Source: DAOTTY01 sp034437575
GTDB lineage: Bacteria > Chloroflexota > Anaerolineae > Aggregatilineales > Phototrophicaceae
DNA length: 64,000 bases
Reading direction: 5' to 3'
NCBI GenBank assembly: GCA_034437575.1
Contig: DAOTTY010000071.1
Location: forward strand, 1-64,000
Position numbers and translations under genes: made by a program. A model generated the notes under the pieces. The model was not told where the DNA came from. It saw only the letters and a list, made by a program, of their open reading frames with translations, and did no database searches. Every line of letters begins with the position of its first letter. The first letter of the stretch is position 1. This document shows positions 1 to 8,294 of this stretch, in pieces.

Positions 1-413
1 CCGATAATTTTATCGTGGGCGCGCATGGGCACGCCAAGCAGGTCATTGGTTTTGAACTCTATTTCCTGGTCAACTTCGCTGTAAAACTCTGGCTCTTGTG
101 ATACATCGTTAATGACGCGGGGTTCGCCATGCGTGGCAATCCACCCGGCAATGCTGCCTTCCATCGGCACAGTGATGCGATCCATCTCGTGCGACTTGAT
201 GTTGGACGCCGCCTCAAACCGCAGTTCGCCGCTGGCCTGGTCTAGCAGCATGATAGATGCCGCCTCTACCCCCGTTAGCTCACGGGCAGCCTCAATGATG
301 GCATCCAGCAACGAACGCAGGTCGAAAGTGCTGTTAAGGCGCTGGCTGATGTCGATAATGCGCCCGTAACGTTCGATGAGTTTGTCGCTGGTGATTGTGT
401 CCCGGTCACTCAT
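1..413 (-). CDS. GAF-domain signalling protein, N-terminal part (partial at left edge)
   Basis: The reading frame starts at ATG 413 and runs off the left edge, so only about 137 N-terminal residues are visible. A short helical lead is followed by a GAF-type sensor domain from about residue 15. The pattern is typical: ISQRLNSTFDLRSLLDAI, then VEAASIMLLDQASGELRFEAA, then GSIAGWIATHGEPRVINDV. Such domains often sit in front of a kinase, phosphatase or diguanylate cyclase output module, but the output here lies outside the window. It is followed upstream on the same strand by a response-regulator gene ending 57 bases away, which suggests one signalling cluster. The GAF assignment is firm; the overall protein class is unknown. 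Confidence 0.8.
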   Translation of the reverse strand, partial: MSDRDTITSDKLIERYGRIIDISQRLNSTFDLRSLLDAIIEAARELTGVEAASIMLLDQASGELRFEAASNIKSHEMDRITVPMEGSIAGWIATHGEPRVINDVSQEPEFYSEVDQEIEFKTNDLLGVPMRAHDKII

Positions 414-469
414 GGGTTACCCGTCCGATTCAAAACAATAGGTGTGATTTACGAGCAAGTGGGCACTGC

Positions 470-1621
470 TTACCGTGCGCTCACCCGAACCCGGAAGTCT
501 TCCGCCAGTTTGCTAAGCTGGCTGGCTGTGATCGAATTTGGGCGGAAGAGGACAATAGGCACGTTTGCTTCGACGGCCTGAAATGCCAGGTCGGGCGCTG
601 CTGAAATAATTGCTTTGATTTCCTGGCCAAGCGCTTGCTCAATTTCCTGCCAGGGGGTTTGCAAACTGGACTGTGAGCGATTCATAACGGCAATGTTCAA
701 CTTGGCCCGGTCGATGTTTTCGGCATCAAGGGTTTGGAACAACTCGCGGGCCATCGTTAGGGAAATGCGATTGGGTTCAATAATGATGAGGAGTTGGTCA
801 ACAGCCCGCAAAAGACGCCCGGTGGCCATATTGAACTGGCTACCCAAGTCTAGCACAGTGATGTTAGACAGGGCGCGGAGCATTTTCACAATCTCTAGCG
901 CTGTTTCGGGGGCATAACTGAGCAAAGCCTCTTTAGGGCGGGTTGAAGCCATCAGCAACCGCATCCCGGAGGTGTGCGTGGCCAGTTGGTCTTCAATGGA
1001 GCGGGAGCTGATTTCATTTGGGGCGCGGCTGAGTAAGGTCGCCATGCTGGATGCTTGCCCGTGCCCCAGGAACAGGCCCACTGTGCCCTGGCCCAGGCAA
1101 AAGTCGCCAACAATCGGCGTTTCTCCAGCTTGCACCATTGCAGCGGCAAGGTTAACGGCGATGGTGGTGGTGCCGACCCCGCCCTTCACGCCCATCACAC
1201 CAAGTACCAGGGATGACTTTTGAGCTGCGTTGTTCGCATCTTTTTCTACATTGCGAGATAGAATGGCCTTCACGCGGGAGGCCAGTTCTGCCGGGTGAGT
1301 GGGTTTGGTCAGGTAGTCGTCTGCGCCCAGTTCAAACGCCTTCACTTTGTCATCAATAAGTGTTTTGGCGGTGAACATGATGATGGGTATTGTGCGCGTG
1401 GTTGGGTTGGCCCGCAAACGCCGCGTCACTTCATAGCCATCCATGTCCGGCATCATCACATCGAGAATGATGAGGTCGGGCAAATCGCTGGCGGCCTTGC
1501 TTACAGCTTGATTGCCAGCATTAGCGGCTGCAACCTCGTACCCATGCCGTTGCAGCATGAGGCCAATCAACTTGAGACTATCAATGTCATCATCAACGAT
1601 GAGGATTTTTTCTGCCATCAA
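470..1621 (-). CDS. Response regulator receiver fused to CpaE/MinD-like ATPase
   Basis: 383 residues in two parts. Residues 1-125 are a complete receiver domain: acidic pocket VDDD near residues 9-12, phosphoacceptor Asp54 in ILDVMMPDMDG, the FTAK threonine and the YLTKP lysine. From about residue 140 there is a MinD/ParA-type P-loop ATPase with the deviant Walker A GVKGGVGTTT, and later LLIIIEPNRISLTMA as in CpaE proteins. CpaE proteins normally carry a degenerate receiver-like N-terminus and help place Flp/Tad pili; here the receiver looks phosphorylatable. No other pilus gene is in the window, so a pilus role is only an inference from the family. The start can be ATG 1621 or the next codon, ATG 1618. 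Confidence 0.85.
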   Translation of the reverse strand: MMAEKILIVDDDIDSLKLIGLMLQRHGYEVAAANAGNQAVSKAASDLPDLIILDVMMPDMDGYEVTRRLRANPTTRTIPIIMFTAKTLIDDKVKAFELGADDYLTKPTHPAELASRVKAILSRNVEKDANNAAQKSSLVLGVMGVKGGVGTTTIAVNLAAAMVQAGETPIVGDFCLGQGTVGLFLGHGQASSMATLLSRAPNEISSRSIEDQLATHTSGMRLLMASTRPKEALLSYAPETALEIVKMLRALSNITVLDLGSQFNMATGRLLRAVDQLLIIIEPNRISLTMARELFQTLDAENIDRAKLNIAVMNRSQSSLQTPWQEIEQALGQEIKAIISAAPDLAFQAVEANVPIVLFRPNSITASQLSKLAEDFRVRVSAR

Positions 1622-1662
1622 TGGATGCTTTGTCTAGGCACGTAGCAAAGTGTTACAGCGGA

Positions 1663-1691
1663 AGTGTAGCATGAAAGAAAATAGGTGGCAA
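1663..1691 (-). promoter_or_regulatory. Sigma-70-type promoter for the response-regulator/CpaE gene
   Basis: Read on the minus strand, TTGCCA (1686-1691) is followed after 17 bases by TACACT (1663-1668), with TGC directly before the -10 box. The predicted transcript starts near 1656, about 35 bases before the ATG at 1621. Confidence 0.6.
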
Positions 1692-1816
1692 GCAGGCGAG
1701 CTATGGGGGGGCGTTCAAGCTCTGTATAGATTGGGTTTGTGTGCCAAATGTTTCTGTCTGCCATTTTATGGTATATTCGTAATGCGAATGGATAAATTGC
1801 GAAGGCGATAGGCGCT

Positions 1817-3316
1817 ATGCGAACGGGTTCGGACACGCACTCCACCATCGCGCATCTGTTAAAAGATGTCGCTGCTTCACAGGATGCACAACAGGCACTC
1901 CGTTATGCGCTACAGCTCATTCTAACGCAGAGTGGGGCCAGCGGGGTTAGCCTGACGGGATTGGGCGACATCAATGTCCATTTTATGGCGGGGGATGCCA
2001 CGCTTTGGGTGCGTGATGTGGATGTGCTGTTGCAGTGGGCCAAGCAGCTACCGCCCGGTTTGACGGAAGACCCGCCGACGGGGAATCTGTTTCAGCCACA
2101 GGTGGCATCTTGGTTGACGGTGGTGCAACCAGAGCGGTTCATTGTGTGTGTGTGGTTTGCCAGCCCCACCAATGTTGATGTTGAGGCTGCCGCTACGCTG
2201 ATTGACTTGTTGGTGCTGGTGGGAGACCGCTACGTTGCTGATAAGCGGCGCGAGCGGGCGGCGCTGCTGGCCGATTCGGTATTGTACAGCATTGTAGACC
2301 CGGTGGTTGTGCTGGATGAGAATCACCATGTTGTTGCGATGAACCCGGCGGCAGAAAGTGTCTTCCAAACGTCGAGCGGTGAGGCGGTGACTTTACCACT
2401 GACGGATGTGGTGAATGCGCCCCAACTTATGGCATTGATCCAGAACCCGGTGGATGACGATGAGCGCCCGCCGGAGTGGTCAACAGGTGGGGAAGATAGC
2501 CTGACGTTTTTGCCGCTGCTTTCGATGGTTAAAACACCAGAGGGCCTGCCGAACGGTTGGGTGTTGGCCCTGCGCGATGTCACACGCTTTAAGCAGTTAA
2601 ACCGCAATCAGTATGAGTTTATGCGGGTGGTGTCACACGATTTACGGTCGCCACTTACGGCGATGCAGGGCTTTGCGGATATGTTCCGCATGGGCATGGT
2701 AGGCGACCTGACCGAGAAGCAAATCTACTTCATTGATAAGATTTTGGCGGGCATCGCGCAGATGTCTAGCATTGTGGAAAACATCGGGGATGCGGGGCGG
2801 TTTGACCCGGAAACGGGCTTTTACGAAATGCAGCGCGACCCCACTGACTTGAGCGAGTTGGCCCGTGAAATCGTACAGAATCACATCTTACCGGCAGAAA
2901 AGCAAGAACTGTCGCTGTTGATGGAGATTGCTGACGATTTGCCCATCATCAATGTGGATCATAATATGATTACCCGTGCCGTCACGAACCTGGTCGATAA
3001 TGCCATTAAATATACGCCCAATGGGGGTAAGGTGGTGGTTGCCATTGCCCGTGATGACAGAAGCGTGACGATCAACGTGAGTGATGATGGCTACGGCATT
3101 AGCGAAGAAAATCAGCGCAAGCTGTTCCAACCCCACTATCGCATTCCGCGTAAGGAACATAAGAAGGTTAAGGGCACGGGCCTGGGCCTGTTTATCGTTC
3201 GCAGCGTGGCGCAGCGTCATGGCGGGGACGCCCGCGTAGAGAGTGTGTTAGGTGAAGGGACGACCTTCTCAATTGTGATTCCGCTGAAGGGGGCTAACCT
3301 CGTCGCTGGCGCATAG
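1817..3316 (+). CDS. Sensor histidine kinase (GAF-like, PAS, HisKA, HATPase)
   Basis: 499 residues with no clear membrane helix, so probably cytoplasmic. Residues 1-150 look like a GAF-type region. A PAS domain follows at about 155-275 (ILYSIVDPVVVLDENHHVVAMNPAAE in register). The dimerisation domain carries the H-box VVSHDLRSPLTAMQGF near residue 275. The ATPase domain has the N-box NLVDNAIKYTPNGG and G-boxes DDGYGI and GTGLGLFIV. All catalytic residues of a working kinase are present. It is divergent from the response regulator/CpaE gene across a 195-base spacer and could be its partner, which the sequence does not prove. The ATG at 1817 is the first start in frame. Confidence 0.9.
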   Translation: MRTGSDTHSTIAHLLKDVAASQDAQQALRYALQLILTQSGASGVSLTGLGDINVHFMAGDATLWVRDVDVLLQWAKQLPPGLTEDPPTGNLFQPQVASWLTVVQPERFIVCVWFASPTNVDVEAAATLIDLLVLVGDRYVADKRRERAALLADSVLYSIVDPVVVLDENHHVVAMNPAAESVFQTSSGEAVTLPLTDVVNAPQLMALIQNPVDDDERPPEWSTGGEDSLTFLPLLSMVKTPEGLPNGWVLALRDVTRFKQLNRNQYEFMRVVSHDLRSPLTAMQGFADMFRMGMVGDLTEKQIYFIDKILAGIAQMSSIVENIGDAGRFDPETGFYEMQRDPTDLSELAREIVQNHILPAEKQELSLLMEIADDLPIINVDHNMITRAVTNLVDNAIKYTPNGGKVVVAIARDDRSVTINVSDDGYGISEENQRKLFQPHYRIPRKEHKKVKGTGLGLFIVRSVAQRHGGDARVESVLGEGTTFSIVIPLKGANLVAGA

Positions 3317-3347
3317 CAACCTCGCCGTCTGCACTGGCAAACAAATG

Positions 3348-3356
3348 TGCTACAAT
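3348..3356 (+). promoter_or_regulatory. Extended -10 promoter before mutL
   Basis: TGC followed directly by TACAAT (3351-3356) lies 38 bases before the mutL ATG. No good -35 box is seen at the normal distance. The same TGC plus -10 arrangement recurs elsewhere in this window. Confidence 0.45.
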
Positions 3357-3393
3357 GCGACCACGACGAAACGAACGTTACGGTGGGTGCCCC

Positions 3394-5229
3394 ATGCACA
3401 TTCAACCCCTCGATGACCATGTTATTGCCAAAATTGCCGCCGGTGAAGTGATTGAGCGGCCAGCTTCGGTTGTCAAAGAACTGGTCGAAAACGCCCTTGA
3501 TGCCGGGGCAACAGACATTCACATTGAGGCACGGGGCGGCGGACGCCAACTGCTGCGCGTGAGTGATAACGGCAGCGGCATCTATGCAAATGAGGTCGAG
3601 ATGGCACTCACCCGGCACGCAACGAGCAAACTCCGCACGCTGGAAGACCTGGAACGCATCCTGACGTTAGGTTTTCGTGGGGAGGCGCTGTCGAGCATTG
3701 CCGCCGTCAGCCGGCTCAATCTGCTCACGCGCAGTGTGGACGAAACTGCCGGGTCACAGGTGCGCGTGGAGGGCGGTGTGGTGCGCTCTCACAAAGATGT
3801 TGGGTCACCGCAGGGCACTATCATCACGGTGGAGGGGTTGTTCTTCAACACGCCTGCCCGCCTCAAGTTCCTCAAAGCAGATAACACCGAGCGCCGTCAC
3901 ATTACATCAGTGGTGATGAACTACGCACTGGCCTACCCACAGGTGCGCTTTACGCTGGAACAGGACGGACGCGAAACGCTGCACACCGACGGCACCGGGT
4001 ATCTATCTGATGCGCTGGTGAAGCTGTTCGGTGTGGATGACTTCAAGCGCATGGTGGAAATCGAAGCTGAGCCAGACCCCCGCAGCGGACGGATGCCGGT
4101 CACGGTGCGCGGGTATACCAGCGAACCGGACTTTAGCCGGGGGGACAGAACGCGCATTTTGTTGTTCGTTAACGGGCGGGCCGTGCAGGACAGCAAAATC
4201 GCCTACGCGGTGATTCAGGCTTACCACACCTTCCTGATGAACGGGCGCTATCCGGTGGCAGTGCTGATGCTAGACGTGCCCCCGGCGGATTTGGACGTGA
4301 ATGTGCATCCGACAAAGGCCGAGGTGCGCTTTCGTGACCCGAATGCGGTATTTACTGCTGTTCAGCGGGCGGTGCGGCGGGCGGTGGTCAGTCGGGCGTC
4401 ACCGTTAGCGGATGTACGTGGGGGCGCGATGCGCTCTGCACAGCCGGAGCAGCAAACAGCCTGGCAGACGAACCTGGGCGCGGTTGAGCAGCAGCGCCAA
4501 CTGGACATGAACGGCTACATTGAGGATGCGGGGCAGTATGCGCGGGCTGCCGGGGCCATTGGCCTGCGAGATCGCTACAACGCGGCTGACGACGATCCCA
4601 CCGCCATCCCTGAAGGTATTGGCGCACCACGTAAGCCGCGCACGCTGCCGCTGCTGCGGGTGGTGGGGCAGGTATCAGCGGCGTACATCGTGGCGGAGGG
4701 GCCGTCGGGCATGTATTTGGTCGATCAGCACGCGGCGCACGAGCGTATTCTGTACGAGGCGTTCATGGCGGCGTATCAGCAGCAGGAGCCTGTCTCGCAG
4801 CAGGTGTTGGACGCACAGACGGTGCAGCTTGCGCCAACGGATGTCAAGTTGATTGAGGAGTACATGCCCGTGCTGGAAGGCGTGGGCTTCCAGTTGGAAC
4901 CGTTCGGGCCAAATATGTTCACGGTGCGGGCCGTCCCGGCGATGTTGGCGGACGCGAACCCACAGGCAGTTGTTGCGTCAATTGTGAGTGACCTGGAGTT
5001 GGGTGACGCGCCGGGCGAGGGCGCAATAGAAGACAAGATTGTGCGCCGGATTTGCAAGCAGGTGGCGGTTAAGGCGGGGCAGGTGCTTAGCACAGATGAA
5101 ATGCAAAATCTCATCCGGCAGTTGGAGCGGTGCGAGTCCCCGCATACGTGCCCGCACGGGCGTCCCACGATTTTGCACATGAGCGCCGATCAACTGGCGA
5201 AGGAGTTTGGGCGGGCGGGCCACCGCTAA
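3394..5229 (+). CDS. mutL: DNA mismatch repair protein MutL, endonuclease type
   Basis: 611 residues from ATG 3394; the longer in-frame extension upstream lacks family similarity, since MutL begins with the IQPLDDHVIAKIAAGEVIERP block. The N-terminal GHKL ATPase has ELVENALDAG, DNGSGI, TRHATSK and GFRGEALSSI (near residue 94). After a variable linker (about 330-410) the C-terminal dimerisation domain has DQHAAHERILYE near residue 443, which fits the metal-binding nuclease pattern DQHA(X)2E(X)4E, and CPHGRP near the end. In this family those motifs mark MutL proteins that nick DNA themselves, as opposed to the MutH-dependent E. coli form. No mutS lies in the window. Confident call. Confidence 0.95.
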   Translation: MHIQPLDDHVIAKIAAGEVIERPASVVKELVENALDAGATDIHIEARGGGRQLLRVSDNGSGIYANEVEMALTRHATSKLRTLEDLERILTLGFRGEALSSIAAVSRLNLLTRSVDETAGSQVRVEGGVVRSHKDVGSPQGTIITVEGLFFNTPARLKFLKADNTERRHITSVVMNYALAYPQVRFTLEQDGRETLHTDGTGYLSDALVKLFGVDDFKRMVEIEAEPDPRSGRMPVTVRGYTSEPDFSRGDRTRILLFVNGRAVQDSKIAYAVIQAYHTFLMNGRYPVAVLMLDVPPADLDVNVHPTKAEVRFRDPNAVFTAVQRAVRRAVVSRASPLADVRGGAMRSAQPEQQTAWQTNLGAVEQQRQLDMNGYIEDAGQYARAAGAIGLRDRYNAADDDPTAIPEGIGAPRKPRTLPLLRVVGQVSAAYIVAEGPSGMYLVDQHAAHERILYEAFMAAYQQQEPVSQQVLDAQTVQLAPTDVKLIEEYMPVLEGVGFQLEPFGPNMFTVRAVPAMLADANPQAVVASIVSDLELGDAPGEGAIEDKIVRRICKQVAVKAGQVLSTDEMQNLIRQLERCESPHTCPHGRPTILHMSADQLAKEFGRAGHR

Positions 5230-5304
5230 CCCCCGACTGGCTATTCTGCCGTTAGCTAACACGGGCTATGATATGGCTTCTGCATAAACAAACAGCAGGG
5301 AACC

Positions 5305-6387
5305 ATGATGACAGTAGCGGTGATAACAGGCTCAGGCGGGTTGATTGGCAGTGAAGCGGCGGAATACTTCGCGGCGCAGGGGATGCAGGTGGTGGGTATT
5401 GACAATGACATGCGCCGCTACTTCTTTGGGGATGACGCCTCGACAGCGTGGCGGCAGACCGTGCTGCACCACCGCCTGAAACGCCGCTACACCCACCATA
5501 ACATTGACATCCGCGACTATGATGCGCTTGAGGGCATCTTCAAGCACTATGGCAGCGATATAGCGTTGGTGATTCACACGGCGGCGCAACCCTCGCACGA
5601 TTGGGCGGCCAAAGAACCGCTGACCGACTTCAGCATCAACGCCAACGGCACCCTCAACCTGCTGGAAGTAACCCGCCATCACGCCCCACAAGCGGTGTTT
5701 ATCTTCACATCTACGAACAAGGTGTATGGCGATAGTCCGAATCGCTTGCCGCTGGTCGAACACGAACTGCGCTACGAAATTGACCCCACCCACACTTACG
5801 CCCATGGCATCCGTGAGGACATGCCCATTGACCAATCGCTGCACAGCATCTTTGGGGTGGGCAAGGTGGCAGCAGACGTGGCCGTGCAGGAATACGGGCG
5901 CTATTTCGGGCTGCAAACCACGTCGCTGCGCGGCGGCTGCCTGACGGGGCCGAATCACGCGGGGGCACAGTTGCACGGCTTTCTGGCGTATCTGATGCGG
6001 TGTACGATCACGGGGACGCATTACACCATCTTCGGTTATAAGGGCAAGCAGGTGCGTGATAACATCCACAGCGCAGACCTGATAACGGCGATGGACGCGA
6101 TCTACAACAACCCGCGTGTGGCGGCGGTTTACAACATCGGCGGCGGACGGCAGAGCAACTGTTCCATGCAAGAAGCGATTCACACTTGCCAGAGCATTGC
6201 CGGGCGTGAACTGGATCACAGTTACACGGATGACAACCGCGTTGGCGATCACATCTGGTATATCAGCGATTTAGGCAAGTTCAAGCAGGATTACCCGGAG
6301 TGGGATTTGACCTATGACGTTCCGGCGATTTTGCGGGAAATCTACGAGCGCAATGTGGAGCGCTGGCAGGCGGCACCATCCGCATGA
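5305..6387 (+). CDS. NAD-dependent epimerase, CDP-paratose 2-epimerase-like
   Basis: 360 residues, an extended short-chain dehydrogenase. The Rossmann motif is ITGSGGLIGSEAAEYF near the N-terminus. The segments SLHSIFGVGKVAADVAVQEYGRYFG, GGCLTGPNHAGAQLHGFLAYL and IFGYKGKQVRDNIHSADL closely follow the CDP-tyvelose/paratose epimerase pattern, including Phe in place of the usual SDR Tyr in that stretch. The likely role is making a nucleotide sugar for a surface glycan; the exact substrate cannot be read from the sequence. It overlaps the next gene by ATGA, so the two are probably translated together. The start is ATG 5305 or the following ATG 5308, with CAGGGAA upstream as ribosome site. Confidence 0.85.
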   Translation: MMTVAVITGSGGLIGSEAAEYFAAQGMQVVGIDNDMRRYFFGDDASTAWRQTVLHHRLKRRYTHHNIDIRDYDALEGIFKHYGSDIALVIHTAAQPSHDWAAKEPLTDFSINANGTLNLLEVTRHHAPQAVFIFTSTNKVYGDSPNRLPLVEHELRYEIDPTHTYAHGIREDMPIDQSLHSIFGVGKVAADVAVQEYGRYFGLQTTSLRGGCLTGPNHAGAQLHGFLAYLMRCTITGTHYTIFGYKGKQVRDNIHSADLITAMDAIYNNPRVAAVYNIGGGRQSNCSMQEAIHTCQSIAGRELDHSYTDDNRVGDHIWYISDLGKFKQDYPEWDLTYDVPAILREIYERNVERWQAAPSA

Positions 6388-7190
6388 TTGACCGGGTTAA
6401 GGGGAGTGTGTTGGGTGTGCTGGTTGACGCGGTGGACTACGACGCAGCGGTGGAGCGGATTATGACGGCGGCGCGGGCGCAGCAGCCCTACGCGGTGAGT
6501 GCGCTGGCGGTTCATGGTGTGATGACGGGTGTACAGGATGACGAACACCGCTACCGCCTCAATCACTTTGACCTGATTGTGCCGGACGGGCAACCTGTGC
6601 GCTGGGCGCTGAACATCCTGCATGGGGCAAAGCTGCCAGACCGGGTGTATGGCCCGACGCTGACGCTCAAGTTGTGTGAACGCGCTGCGGCTGAGGGGCT
6701 GCCGGTGTACTTTTACGGCAGCAAACCGGAGGTGTTGGACGCGCTCACGGCCAACCTGACACAGCGCTTTCCGGGGCTGCGAGTGGTGGGGACGCAGCCG
6801 TCGCGCTTTCGCAAAACAACCGCTGACGAAAAGCAGGCTATTGCCGCCGACATCCGGGGGAGTGGGGCGGCGCTGGTTTTTGTGGGCCTGGGCTGCCCAC
6901 GCCAGGAGGTGTGGGCCTACGAGTACCGTGAGGTGCTGTCTGTACCGGTGGTGGCCGTCGGCGCGGCATTTGACTTCCACGCAGGGCGACTGCCCCAGGC
7001 CCCGCCCTGGATGCAGTGGGCAGGGCTGGAGTGGCTATTCCGACTTGTCCAGGAGCCGGGGCGGTTGTGGCGGCGCTATTTGCTGCTGAACCCGGCTTAT
7101 GTGACGTTGTTCCTGTTGCAACTCACCGGGCTGCGCCGCTTTGACCCCGCTCAAACCACCCCACCCACACAGGAAATCCGCTACGGGTAG
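6384..7190 (+). CDS. WecG/TagA/CpsF family glycosyltransferase (GT26)
   Basis: 268 residues. The family hallmarks are in order: an N-terminal VDAVDYDAAVERIMTAA segment, HFDLIVPDGQPVRWAL, VYGPTLTLKLCERAAAEGLPVYFYGSKPEVL, and VFVGLGCPRQEVWAYEY, followed by VGAAFDFHAGRLPQAPPWMQWAGLEWLFRL. GT26 enzymes add an N-acetylmannosamine-type sugar to an undecaprenyl-linked acceptor at the inner face of the membrane in teichoic acid or surface polysaccharide synthesis. It starts within the epimerase stop codon (ATGA). The epimerase may supply its sugar, which is inference. It ends directly against the convergent LysM gene. Confidence 0.92.
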   Translation: MIDRVKGSVLGVLVDAVDYDAAVERIMTAARAQQPYAVSALAVHGVMTGVQDDEHRYRLNHFDLIVPDGQPVRWALNILHGAKLPDRVYGPTLTLKLCERAAAEGLPVYFYGSKPEVLDALTANLTQRFPGLRVVGTQPSRFRKTTADEKQAIAADIRGSGAALVFVGLGCPRQEVWAYEYREVLSVPVVAVGAAFDFHAGRLPQAPPWMQWAGLEWLFRLVQEPGRLWRRYLLLNPAYVTLFLLQLTGLRRFDPAQTTPPTQEIRYG

Positions 7191-8294
7191 CTACCCCGCG
7201 CTTTGCCACTGGAAGGTTTGCACATCGGGTAGGCCGCTGATGTCTTCGTAGAGGCCATCGTCGTTTTGCCGCCCTACGGTGACCCACCACTCAAATTCGT
7301 TGGTCTGCCCATCACGCGGGATGAGGTCGGCGGGGAGTTGGTAGGTGGTGCTGCGCGTGGTAAAGGCGTTGATCTGGCCGCCTGCGGTGGCGTTCTTCAC
7401 ATATACCAGATAGACCTCACCGGGTTTTAGCACGCCTGCACTTACCCACTGCAAGCGGAGCCTGCCGGGTTGGGCGATGCCGCCGTTGGGGGGGAAGACA
7501 GCCATCGGCGCGACGTAGGTCGGTGTGGGGGTGGCGGTTTCGTTGCCGTCGGGCGTGGGTGAAAGGGTGGGCGTGGGCGACGGCGCGGGCACGTTGATTT
7601 CCTGTTCAATCTGAATGCTAATCACGCAGTCCGGGCCACCACTGGGGATTTCAAAGTTGCAGCCAAAGAAGGGCACATCCGGGTTAAGCTGCGAGATGAT
7701 TTCCAGCGTGGTGCTGTACTGCTGGGCAATGTCGATGATCGTTTCACCTTCGCGGACGCGGTGAACCATTGTGAACAGGTCGCCCACCTGCTCAGCCAGG
7801 GATTCTTGCTGGGGGGCCGGGCTGTCGTCTTCCTCGTCTGTATCGCCTTCCGCATCCGCCACTGCGACGATTTCCGTTGGGCGCGGCACCAGAATCACGG
7901 TACCGGGGCTGGGGAGTGAGTCACGGTTGGGGATGTTCTCGTTGATGCGGACGACGGCGTCTATTGCATCAAAGCTGAAGTCGTGGCCGTACTGTTGGAT
8001 AATGAAACCGAGCGTGTCTTCCGGCGCGACCTCATGCTCAAACGGCCCCGGCGTGGATGTGGGAAACAGGGTGGCTGTTGCCGGTGGAGGCGTGTTTGTG
8101 GGGGCGATGAGCGGCTGCTCTGTAGCTTGCGTCGTAGGCGCTGGCGACAATGTAACGGTAGGCGGCGGGGTTTGGGTGGCCGCTGCGGTTGAAGTCACTG
8201 GAACGAGTGTTGGTGTAGCAACAGGTACCTGTGAGAAGGTACAGCCGCTCACGGCCATGGCGGCAATCACAAACAGGGGTAGGCTGCGGGTCAT
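7191..8294 (-). CDS. LysM lipoprotein with Thr/Pro-rich linkers
   Basis: 367 residues. An N-terminal signal peptide ends in a lipobox (AMAVSGC, Cys18), so the mature protein should be a membrane-anchored lipoprotein. A Thr/Pro/Ala-rich linker (to about residue 85) leads to a first LysM-like repeat (APEDTLGFIIQQYG) and a second (VREGETIIDIAQQYSTTLEIISQLNP). A Cys pair follows (GCNFEIPSGGPDC), then another TPTP linker and a C-terminal beta-rich domain (PGRLRLQWVSAGVLKPGEVYLVYV). LysM repeats bind peptidoglycan or related glycans. The upstream gene is a paralogue with the same second half and overlaps this one by ATGA, so they form one operon. Precise function unknown. Confidence 0.85.
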   Translation of the reverse strand: MTRSLPLFVIAAMAVSGCTFSQVPVATPTLVPVTSTAAATQTPPPTVTLSPAPTTQATEQPLIAPTNTPPPATATLFPTSTPGPFEHEVAPEDTLGFIIQQYGHDFSFDAIDAVVRINENIPNRDSLPSPGTVILVPRPTEIVAVADAEGDTDEEDDSPAPQQESLAEQVGDLFTMVHRVREGETIIDIAQQYSTTLEIISQLNPDVPFFGCNFEIPSGGPDCVISIQIEQEINVPAPSPTPTLSPTPDGNETATPTPTYVAPMAVFPPNGGIAQPGRLRLQWVSAGVLKPGEVYLVYVKNATAGGQINAFTTRSTTYQLPADLIPRDGQTNEFEWWVTVGRQNDDGLYEDISGLPDVQTFQWQSAG

